A stretch of 9,379 nucleotides of DNA from Actinomycetes bacterium (lineage in GTDB: Bacteria > Actinomycetota > Actinomycetes > Actinomycetales > Microbacteriaceae), in contig JAEYAG010000238.1 in the NCBI GenBank assembly GCA_023451265.1, forward strand, positions 1 to 9,379. The letters are read 5' to 3'. Both the position numbers and the translations under genes were made by a program. The notes beneath the pieces were generated by a model. It was given only the letters and a program-made list of their open reading frames with translations, was not told the DNA's origin and did no database searches. This document shows positions 1-5,390 of this stretch, piece by piece. Positions within the stretch are counted from its first letter, which is position 1. Each line of letters starts with the position of its first letter.

Positions 1-570
1 GGCTGGGACGGCGCCGTCCGCGCCGTGCTCGCGGTGTCCGACACGGTGCGCGCCGACAGCGAGCGCACCGTCGCGGCGCTGCGCGCTCTCGGGCTCGACG
101 TGATCCTGCTGACCGGCGACAACGAGGGCGCGGCGCGCGCCGTCGGCGCCGCCGTCGGCATCCCCCGGGTGATCGCCGGCGTCCTGCCGGAGGACAAGGT
201 CGCCGAGATCGAGCGCCTGCAGCACAGCGGCCGCCGGGTCGCGATGGTCGGCGACGGCATCAACGACGCCGCGGCGCTGGCGACCGCCGACCTCGGCCTT
301 GCAATGGGCGGGGGGACGGATGCCGCGATGCACGCCAGCGACATCGCCCTCACCGGGCACGGGCTCGCGCCGGTGCTGACCGCGATCCGCCTCAGCCGCC
401 GCACGATGCGGATCATCCGCGGCAACCTGTTCTGGGCGTTCGCGTACAACGTGGCGGCGCTGCCCCTGGCGGCCCTCGGCCTGCTGAACCCGATGATCGC
501 GGGGGCCGCGATGGCGTTCTCGAGCGTCTTCGTCGTGCTCAACAGCCTGCGCCTGCGCTCCGCGTCCTGA
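1..570 (+). CDS. Copper-type P1B P-type ATPase, C-terminal fragment
   Basis: The reading frame is open from base 1, so the true start lies upstream and only the last 189 residues are seen. Visible parts are the end of the ATP-binding/phosphorylation region and the last two membrane helices. In fragment numbering, TGDN is at 38-41, the hinge motif GDGIND at 84-89, then a conserved stretch ending in ASDIAL. The phosphorylated DKTGT loop, the CPC helix and any N-terminal metal-binding domain lie outside. The penultimate helix carries Tyr149-Asn150 and the last helix Met171-x2-Ser174-Ser175. This YN plus MxxSS pair is the signature of Cu(I)-transporting P1B-1 pumps, so copper export is the best inference. 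The usual end NSLRLR is present, so the C-terminus looks complete. It is followed at once by a strong hairpin, and no partner gene is visible. Other soft-metal specificities are not fully excluded without the CPC helix. Confidence 0.9.
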   Translation, partial: GWDGAVRAVLAVSDTVRADSERTVAALRALGLDVILLTGDNEGAARAVGAAVGIPRVIAGVLPEDKVAEIERLQHSGRRVAMVGDGINDAAALATADLGLAMGGGTDAAMHASDIALTGHGLAPVLTAIRLSRRTMRIIRGNLFWAFAYNVAALPLAALGLLNPMIAGAAMAFSSVFVVLNSLRLRSAS

Positions 571-571
571 C

Positions 572-620
572 CCCGTGCCCCCGGCGCGTGCGGCGACGAC
601 CGCACGCGCCGGGGCACGGG
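572..620 (+). terminator. Hairpin after the P-type ATPase gene
   Basis: A long inverted repeat begins two bases after the ATPase stop codon. The arms at 572-593 and 600-620 pair almost perfectly (one extra C in the left arm) around a 6-nt loop, CGACGA. No T-tract follows, which is common for terminators in very GC-rich actinobacteria. It separates the ATPase gene from the helicase gene, so transcription termination is the likely role. Confidence 0.65.
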
Positions 621-625
621 CGCGC

Positions 626-631
626 TAGACT
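626..631 (+). promoter_or_regulatory. Possible -10 element for the SNF2-family gene
   Basis: TAGACT fits the actinobacterial -10 pattern TANNNT and lies just after the upstream hairpin. No convincing -35 box is seen at 16-18 nt upstream, where the hairpin arm sits. If used, it would give a leader of about 165 nt before the ATG at 803. This is weak evidence from position and hexamer only. Confidence 0.3.
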
Positions 632-662
632 GAGGGTCGGGGATCCGTCCGCCGTCGCCGCA

Positions 663-784
663 GCTCGCAGAAGCGAGTGCCCGCAGCCGGGGGAGCGGAC
701 CTCGCGCTTTCCCTCCCGCGGCAGCCGCCGCGGACTCCGACCATCCGGTCGCTCGACCGGACGCACGCCGGTTCTCACCGGCGT
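663..784 (+). promoter_or_regulatory. Structured leader: four consecutive stem-loops
   Basis: The non-coding stretch before the SNF2-family gene can fold into a chain of short hairpins. CTCGC/GCGAG (664-677) has an AGAA loop. CCGCGGC/GCCGCGG (716-733) has a 4-nt loop. TCCGGTCG/CGACCGGA (744-761) has a 2-nt loop. ACGCCGGT/ACCGGCGT (765-784) has a 4-nt loop. The last two are perfect 8-bp stems, and the final one ends 9 nt before the Shine-Dalgarno sequence. I recognise no known riboswitch class. GC-rich DNA makes chance hairpins common, so a regulatory role is inference. Confidence 0.35.
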
Positions 785-793
785 CTCACGCTC

Positions 794-799
794 AGGAGG
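794..799 (+). promoter_or_regulatory. Ribosome binding site deciding the helicase start
   Basis: AGGAGG, a full anti-Shine-Dalgarno match, lies 3 nt before the ATG at 803 when the core is counted as written. This is slightly close but within the usual range if the core is read as GAGG with its flank. It is the only strong site nearby and supports 803 over the in-frame upstream GTG at 677. Confidence 0.7.
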
Positions 800-802
800 A
801 GC

Positions 803-2965
803 ATGCCGCCCACGGCATCCATCGCCCCCGCCTCGCGCCGCCGCGGCTCGTCATCGCGGGGCTCCGCCGCCCGTCGCGACGACGACGCGCCGCTCATCCC
901 GATCCTCGCCCGCAAGGTGCGCGAGGTCGAGGCCAAAGCCCAGCGCGGCAAGCTCGGGCCGACCAACCGGGTCAAGTTCCAGGTGATCGCATTCCTGGTG
1001 CGCGAGGAGCGCGCCCGCGTCAAGGCCGACGAGGCGATCGCCGCCGCCGCGCGTGCCGAACTGCTCAAGCGCCTCGACGGGGTGGCCACCATCCTCGCCA
1101 AGACCGCCGCCCGCGACACCTCCCTCATCCAGCTGCTCGAAGTCGACGCGGCCACCTCGCCCGTCGCCAAGCGGATGCGCCGCGACTGGCTGCTCGAGTC
1201 GGGCGCCGAACTGCCCGAGGACGAGCTGATCATCACCGACGTCGCCCCCGTGCAGACGCCCGTCGTCCCGGCCGCGCTCGCCGAACGGCAGGTGGTTCCG
1301 CCGCAGATCGAGGCGCGCCGCGAGGCCAACCCGTTCCTCGCCCCCGACGTGGCGCTGCGCGCCCCGGCATCCACCGTCCGTCGGCGCCTGGACAGCTGGG
1401 AGCTCATGGGCCCCCTCTACAAGGCGTTCGAGACCGGCGCCGGGGGAGCGGCGGCATCCATGGAACTGCCGCCCGTCCCGGAGTTCGACCGTCTCTCGCC
1501 CAAGGGGCTGGAGATCATGCCCCACCAGTCGCGGTTCCTCGAGGCCGTGCGCACCGGGCACCGGTCGTTCCTCCTCGCCGACGAGCCGGGTCTCGGCAAG
1601 ACCGCGCAGTCGGTGCTCGCCGCCTCCGTCGCGAATGCCTACCCGCTGCTGGCGGTCGTTCCCAACGTCGTCAAGATGAACTGGGCGCGCGAAGTCGAGC
1701 GGTGGACGCCACAGCGTCGCGCGACCGTGATCCACGGCGACGGCGACACCGTCGACGCGTTCGCCGACGTGTTCATCGTCAACTATGAAGTGCTCGACCG
1801 GCACCTGTCGTGGCTCGGGTCGCTGGGCCTTCGGGGCATGGTCGTCGACGAGGCGCACTTCATCAAGAACCTCACCTCGCAGCGCTCGCAGAACGTGCTC
1901 GCGCTCGGCACCCGCATCCGCGAGCAGGTGCGCGACCCGCTCATGCTGGCGCTGACGGGAACCCCGCTCATCAACGACGTCGAAGACTTCGACGCCATCT
2001 GGCGCTTCCTCGGGTGGACCAACGGCGAGAAGCCGGGGCCCGAGCTCATGGCGAAGCTCGACGCGACCGGCCTCACCCCCGCCGACAAGGCGTTCTACCC
2101 CGAAGCGCGCGACGCCGTCATCTCCATGGGCATCGTCCGCCGCAAGAAGAAGGATGTCGCCGCCGACCTGCCCGACAAGCTCGTCGCCGACCTGCCCGTC
2201 GAGCTCGACGACGAGTACGGCCGCTCGATCCGGGCCGCGGAGCGCGAGCTCGGCGAGCGCCTCGCGGCGAAGTACCGTCGCATCATCGAGGCGCGCGGCG
2301 ACGCGGTGCGTCTGGGCGAGTACGACGAGGACATCGTGCGCCTGGTCGCCCACGGCGAGCTGGAGGAGTCGAAGGCCGCCGGTGCCGGCGCCGACAACGT
2401 CTTCACCATGGTCCGCAAGATCGGTCAGGCCAAGGCGCTGCTGGCGGCGGACTACGCCGTGCAGCTGCAGCGCTCGGTCGGCAAGGTCGTGTTCTTCGCG
2501 AAGCACATCGATGTGATGGATGCCGCGGAAGCGCACTTCGCGGCATCCGGGCTGCGGACCATCTCCATCCGCGGCGATCAGTCGACGCCCGCGCGTCAGC
2601 AGGCGATCGACGCGTTCAACGGCGATCCCGACGTCGCGATCGCGGTGTGCTCGCTGACGGCGGCCGGCGTCGGCCTCAACATGCAGGCGGCCTCCAACGT
2701 CGTGCTCGCCGAGCTCAGCTGGACCGCCGCCGAGCAGACGCAGGCGATCGACCGCGTGCACCGCATCGGGCAGGACGAGCCGGTCACGGCGTGGCGGATC
2801 ATCGCGGCGCACACGATCGACACGAAGATCGCCGAGCTCATCGACTCGAAGCAGTCCCTCGCCGCGCGGGCTCTCGACGGCGAGCAGGTCGACCCGACCT
2901 CGAGCGACTCGGTCCAGCTCTCGGCGCTCATGCACCTGCTGCGTCAGGCGCTGGTCGGCAGCTGA
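803..2965 (+). CDS. SNF2-family DEAD/DEAH-box ATPase (helicase-like)
   Basis: Encodes a 720-residue superfamily 2 ATPase of the SNF2/Rad54/SMARCAL1 type; such proteins translocate on or remodel DNA using ATP. Helicase motifs are intact. Walker A is DEPGLGKT at residues 260-267 (Lys266), the Walker B DEAH box is at 349-352, motif III LTGTP at 384-388, and motif VI QAIDRVHRIGQ at 647-657, preceded by a motif V-like SLTAAGVGLNMQ segment. The first 230 or so residues form a charged region with no domain I recognise. The start at 803 is chosen because AGGAGG (794-799) lies just upstream. An in-frame GTG at 677 would add 42 low-complexity residues running through the hairpin leader. No nuclease, methylase or zinc-finger domain is fused, and no defence genes adjoin it, so a general DNA repair or remodelling role is more likely than a phage-defence role. 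The gene stands alone between two hairpins. Confidence 0.9.
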   Translation: MPPTASIAPASRRRGSSSRGSAARRDDDAPLIPILARKVREVEAKAQRGKLGPTNRVKFQVIAFLVREERARVKADEAIAAAARAELLKRLDGVATILAKTAARDTSLIQLLEVDAATSPVAKRMRRDWLLESGAELPEDELIITDVAPVQTPVVPAALAERQVVPPQIEARREANPFLAPDVALRAPASTVRRRLDSWELMGPLYKAFETGAGGAAASMELPPVPEFDRLSPKGLEIMPHQSRFLEAVRTGHRSFLLADEPGLGKTAQSVLAASVANAYPLLAVVPNVVKMNWAREVERWTPQRRATVIHGDGDTVDAFADVFIVNYEVLDRHLSWLGSLGLRGMVVDEAHFIKNLTSQRSQNVLALGTRIREQVRDPLMLALTGTPLINDVEDFDAIWRFLGWTNGEKPGPELMAKLDATGLTPADKAFYPEARDAVISMGIVRRKKKDVAADLPDKLVADLPVELDDEYGRSIRAAERELGERLAAKYRRIIEARGDAVRLGEYDEDIVRLVAHGELEESKAAGAGADNVFTMVRKIGQAKALLAADYAVQLQRSVGKVVFFAKHIDVMDAAEAHFAASGLRTISIRGDQSTPARQQAIDAFNGDPDVAIAVCSLTAAGVGLNMQAASNVVLAELSWTAAEQTQAIDRVHRIGQDEPVTAWRIIAAHTIDTKIAELIDSKQSLAARALDGEQVDPTSSDSVQLSALMHLLRQALVGS

Positions 2966-2991
2966 CACGGCGCCGCCGGCTCCCGCCGCGA

Positions 2992-3030
2992 CACCGGACC
3001 GGTCGTCCTTTTTGGACGGCCGGTCCGGTG
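2992..3030 (+). terminator. Strong terminator hairpin after the SNF2-family gene
   Basis: Arms 2992-3008 and 3014-3030 form a 17-bp stem with 16 Watson-Crick pairs and one G-U pair, around a loop of five T residues (3009-3013). It lies 26 nt after the stop codon. There is no T-tract after the stem. It separates the helicase transcript from pfkA. Confidence 0.75.
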
Positions 3031-3052
3031 GCATGCGGAGCCTCCGCGGCGA

Positions 3053-3058
3053 TAGTGT
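3053..3058 (+). promoter_or_regulatory. Possible -10 element for pfkA
   Basis: TAGTGT fits TANNNT and sits 49 nt before the pfkA ATG, in the only spacer between the preceding terminator and the gene. A small 6-bp inverted repeat (GCGGAG/CTCCGC, 3035-3047) overlaps the expected spacer region. No clear -35 box is seen. This is a tentative call. Confidence 0.3.
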
Positions 3059-3107
3059 CGACTGTGGCAGTGACGCCGGACGACCACCTAAACCGAAGGA
3101 TCTCTCC

Positions 3108-4136
3108 ATGAAGATCGGCATCCTCACCAGCGGCGGCGACTGCCCCGGACTGAACGCCGTCATCCGCGGTGTCGTGCTGAAGGGCACCACGAAGTACAAC
3201 ATCGAGTTCGTCGGCATCCGCGACGGCTGGCGCGGCGTCGTGGACGGCGACTTCTTCCCGCTCACGCGTCACGAGGTCAAGGGCCTGTCGAAGGTCGGCG
3301 GCACGATCCTCGGCACGAGCCGCACCAACCCGTACGAGGGTCCGCGCGGTGGCGCCGAGAACATCGCCAAGACGCTCTACGGTCACCACATCGACGGCAT
3401 CATCGCGATCGGCGGTGAGGGGACCCTCGCCGCGGCGAACCGCCTGTGGGGCGACGGCATCAACGTCATGGGCGTGCCGAAGACGATCGACAACGACTTG
3501 CGCGCGACGGACTACTCCTTCGGCTTCGACACCGCCGTCAACATCGCCACCGAGGCCATGGACCGGCTGCGCACGACCGGCGACTCGCATCAGCGCTGCA
3601 TGGTCGCCGAGGTCATGGGCCGCCACGTCGGGTGGATCGCGCTGCACTCGGGCATCGCCGCCGGCGCGCACGTCATCTGCATCCCGGAGGTGCCGATGTC
3701 GCTCGAGGAGATCACGGCGCAGGTGCAGCGTGCGCACGACCGTGGCCGCGCGCCGCTGGTCGTCGTGTCGGAGGGCTTCACCCTCAAGGGCATGGACGAG
3801 GCGTACAGCGACAAGGGGCTGGACGCGTTCAACCGTCCGCGCCTGGGCGGCATCGGCGAGGTGCTGGCGCCCGAGATCGAGCGGCTGACCGGCATCGAGA
3901 CGCGCTCGACCGTGCTCGGCCACATCCAGCGCGGCGGCTCGCCCTCGGCGTTCGACCGCGTGCTGGCGACCCGGCTGGGCCTGCACGCCGCCGACGTCGT
4001 CGCCGAGGAGGCGTGGGGCCAGATGGTCTCCATGAAGGGCACCGACATCGTGCGGGTCTCCTTCGAGGAGGCCCTCGGCGAGCTCAACTCGGTGCCGCTG
4101 TACCGCTACGAAGAGGCCGCAGCCCTCTTCGGTTGA
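3108..4136 (+). CDS. pfkA: 6-phosphofructokinase, group III / actinobacterial type
   Basis: Encodes a 342-residue cytosolic phosphofructokinase that phosphorylates fructose 6-phosphate to fructose 1,6-bisphosphate in glycolysis. Visible motifs are the N-terminal GGDCPGLNAVIR phosphate-binding loop (9-20), GGEGT (102-106), PKTIDND (124-130) with the predicted catalytic base Asp128, MGR (170-172), and the substrate-binding LGHIQRGGSP (270-279). Gly105 matches Gly104 of the E. coli enzyme, the position that favours ATP as donor. Lys125 matches position 124, which is Gly in E. coli and Lys in PPi enzymes and in actinobacterial group III enzymes. The combination resembles the ATP-dependent PfkA of Streptomyces and Mycobacterium, so ATP is the likely donor, though residues alone do not prove it. 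The ATG has GAAGGA at 3095-3100, 7 nt upstream. The gene appears monocistronic, and a GC hairpin follows the stop. Confidence 0.95.
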   Translation: MKIGILTSGGDCPGLNAVIRGVVLKGTTKYNIEFVGIRDGWRGVVDGDFFPLTRHEVKGLSKVGGTILGTSRTNPYEGPRGGAENIAKTLYGHHIDGIIAIGGEGTLAAANRLWGDGINVMGVPKTIDNDLRATDYSFGFDTAVNIATEAMDRLRTTGDSHQRCMVAEVMGRHVGWIALHSGIAAGAHVICIPEVPMSLEEITAQVQRAHDRGRAPLVVVSEGFTLKGMDEAYSDKGLDAFNRPRLGGIGEVLAPEIERLTGIETRSTVLGHIQRGGSPSAFDRVLATRLGLHAADVVAEEAWGQMVSMKGTDIVRVSFEEALGELNSVPLYRYEEAAALFG

Positions 4137-4140
4137 ACCC

Positions 4141-4161
4141 GATGCCGCGCGCCGCGGCATC
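4141..4161 (+). terminator. GC hairpin directly after pfkA
   Basis: The arms GATGCCGCG and CGCGGCATC form a perfect 9-bp stem around a CGC loop, 4 nt after the pfkA stop codon, with no T-tract. The same sequence, slightly shortened, recurs after the next gene at 5242-5262. In both places it precedes an 84-bp palindrome, so it may be part of a composite repeated element as well as a terminator. Confidence 0.45.
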
Positions 4162-4178
4162 CGGCCGCTGCGCGTCTC

Positions 4179-4262
4179 GTCACGGACACAGGAAATCTCG
4201 CCGAGACAGGATGTGTCATCGATCACACGTCCTGTATCGGCGAGTTCTCCTGTCTTGGTGAC
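4179..4262. repeat. 84-bp imperfect palindrome, copy 1
   Basis: A large inverted repeat centred on ATCGAT (4218-4223). Of 42 opposed positions, 34 are Watson-Crick and two more are G-T. Each arm carries two ACAGGA boxes 18 nt apart (4188 and 4206, mirrored as TCCTGT at 4230 and 4248). A second copy lies exactly 1100 bp downstream with 76 of 84 bases identical, in direct orientation. Together they bracket the AbiEi/DUF559 gene. It could act as an RNA hairpin, a DNA cruciform, a protein-binding site or a REP/MITE-like dispersed element. No terminal repeat with target duplication is evident. Confidence 0.85.
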
Positions 4263-4319
4263 GCGGAGGTCCGGCGCGGCGGGCAGACCATCGCTCTCTC
4301 CCCAGACGGCTGCCTTGCG

Positions 4320-4335
4320 GATCTGTCCACAGATC
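4320..4335. promoter_or_regulatory. Perfect inverted repeat, candidate operator of the AbiEi-like gene
   Basis: GATCTGT and ACAGATC face each other across CC, a perfect 7-bp dyad 48 bp before the GTG at 4383. It lies in the only promoter-sized spacer for that gene. AbiEi antitoxins are known to repress their own promoters by binding inverted repeats, so autoregulation is a plausible inference. The dyad also contains CTGTCCACA, which resembles a DnaA box, but it is single and unclustered. Confidence 0.4.
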
Positions 4336-4382
4336 GTCCGTTCCCGGCGCCGGTTGCCGGGATGCGCAGCCAGTCTGGGGAC

Positions 4383-5234
4383 GTGAAAACGCCCGAACAA
4401 CTCGCTCAATGGCTCCGCCAGCACGATTCGGTCGCGCACACCACGGCGCTGCGCGCTGCGGGGTTCACGACCCACGCGATCCGCTCCGCGGTCGCCGCGG
4501 GCATCGCGTCCTGGGTGCGGCGGTCGTGGCTGGCGCTCCCGAATGCGCCCGCGCCGGTGCGCGTGGCCGTGGCGGCCGGCGGACGGCTGACGTGCCTCAG
4601 CGAGGCCGGGCTGTCGGGTCTATGGACGCCAGAGCATGAGCAGACTCACGTGGCGGTCGCCCCGACGGCGTCGCGGGTCGAGCGCCCGGGGCTGCGCCTG
4701 CACTGGAGCAAGCCGATCGTCCCGGTGGGGATCACCGCTGTGCGCGAGCCGCTGGTGAACGTGCTCGCGCATGTGGCCGCGTGTGTCCCGGTCGCCGATG
4801 CGTTGAGCGTCTGGGAGTCCGCGCTGCGCAAGCAGCGCATCTCGGCCGCAGAGATCGAGCGCGTGCAGTGGCATGGCACCGCGGCGCGGTCCATCGCCGC
4901 TCGCGCCTCACTGCTGTCCGACTCCGGGCTCGAGACCGTGTTCGTCGGGCTGATGCGCTCCATCGGCGTCGTCGTGCGGCAGCAGGTCAGGGTCGACGGC
5001 CGACGCATCGACGCCATCATCGGAGACCTCCTCGCGGTGCAGATCGACGGGTTCGCTCACCACCAGGCCGCCGACCGGCGCCGGGACCTCCGCGCGGACG
5101 CGAGGCTCGTGTTGCGCGGCTATACCGTGCTGCGGTTCGACTACTACCAGATCCTCTTCTGCCCCGACGAGGTCATCGCGACCATCCGGATGGCGATGGC
5201 GCAGGGCCTCCACCTCGCGCCCGCGCACCGCTGA
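4383..5234 (+). CDS. AbiEi-like winged-helix plus DUF559 (Vsr-like fold) protein
   Basis: Encodes about 283 residues in two parts. Residues 1-50 resemble the winged-helix domain of AbiEi-family antitoxins (an HTTALRAAGFTTHAIRSAV-like helix pair, then a VRRSWLAL strand). Residues 180-270 match the DUF559 / very-short-patch-repair-like PD-(D/E)XK fold: SGLE (181-184), Asp210, IGD (213-215), VQIDG (219-223) with His226-His227, RRDLRAD (233-239), and RGYTVLRFDY (245-254). In many DUF559 proteins the VQIDG site is (V/I)E(V/I)DG, so Gln220 replaces a probable metal-binding Glu. DNA binding is likely; nuclease activity is doubtful. No AbiEii toxin gene adjoins it. I prefer GTG 4383; ATG 4362 in the same frame would add seven residues. 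Neither has a good Shine-Dalgarno, and CAGTCT (4371-4376) just before the GTG could be a -10 for a leaderless message. The gene is bracketed by two 84-bp palindromes. Confidence 0.75.
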   Translation: MKTPEQLAQWLRQHDSVAHTTALRAAGFTTHAIRSAVAAGIASWVRRSWLALPNAPAPVRVAVAAGGRLTCLSEAGLSGLWTPEHEQTHVAVAPTASRVERPGLRLHWSKPIVPVGITAVREPLVNVLAHVAACVPVADALSVWESALRKQRISAAEIERVQWHGTAARSIAARASLLSDSGLETVFVGLMRSIGVVVRQQVRVDGRRIDAIIGDLLAVQIDGFAHHQAADRRRDLRADARLVLRGYTVLRFDYYQILFCPDEVIATIRMAMAQGLHLAPAHR

Positions 5235-5241
5235 TCGCGCC

Positions 5242-5262
5242 GGTGCCGCGCGCCGCGGCATC
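5242..5262 (+). terminator. GC hairpin after the DUF559 gene
   Basis: TGCCGCG and CGCGGCA pair perfectly around CGC (5244-5260), extended by one G-T and one G-C pair to 5242-5262. It starts 7 nt after the stop codon. It is the same hairpin as the one after pfkA, again 5' of an 84-bp palindrome, but with only 14 nt rather than 15 between the shared block and the palindrome. Confidence 0.4.
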
Positions 5263-5278
5263 CGACCTCGCGACGCGT

Positions 5279-5362
5279 GTCACGGACACAGGAAATCTCA
5301 CCCAGACAGGATGTGTCATCGATGACACGTCCTGTCTCGGTGATTTCTCCTGTCTCGGCGAC
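5279..5362. repeat. 84-bp imperfect palindrome, copy 2
   Basis: The same element as at 4179-4262, in direct orientation. 34 of 42 opposed positions are Watson-Crick, plus one G-T. The central GTGTCATC/GATGACAC is here a perfect 16-bp dyad. Differences from copy 1 are at element positions 22, 25, 46, 58, 63, 66, 78 and 81. Positions 22 and 63 pair with each other and changed together (G-C to A-T). It lies between the convergent DUF559 and oligopeptidase B genes, 28 bp past the latter's stop codon, so it may also end transcription in both directions. Confidence 0.85.
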
Positions 5363-5390
5363 CTGCAGCTGCGACGGGCGGATGCCGGGG

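Noticed and set aside
677..802. GTG at 677 as the start of the SNF2-family protein
   Set aside because: It would add 42 low-complexity residues encoded by the hairpin leader; AGGAGG directly precedes the ATG at 803.
803..2965. The SNF2-family ATPase as part of a phage-defence system such as DISARM
   Set aside because: No methyltransferase, nuclease or other defence partner lies beside it. It is separated by hairpins from unrelated genes, and orphan SNF2 ATPases are common in actinobacteria.
851..3265. An 804-codon minus-strand open frame opposite the SNF2-family gene
   Set aside because: High GC keeps stop codons rare on the opposite strand. The translation has no recognisable domain and crosses the terminator and the start of pfkA.
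4323..4331. CTGTCCACA as a DnaA box
   Set aside because: It is a single site, part of a 7-bp dyad, with no cluster, AT-rich region or dnaA/dnaN nearby; chance or operator sequence is more likely.
2928..4475. A 515-codon minus-strand open frame opposite pfkA
   Set aside because: It overlaps a fully conserved pfkA and continues through the palindrome region with no domain signal.
4179..5362. The two palindromes as integron attC sites or a CRISPR array
   Set aside because: There is no GTTRRRY/RYYYAAC core pair and no integrase, so attC does not fit. Two copies 1.1 kb apart with a gene between them are not a CRISPR array.
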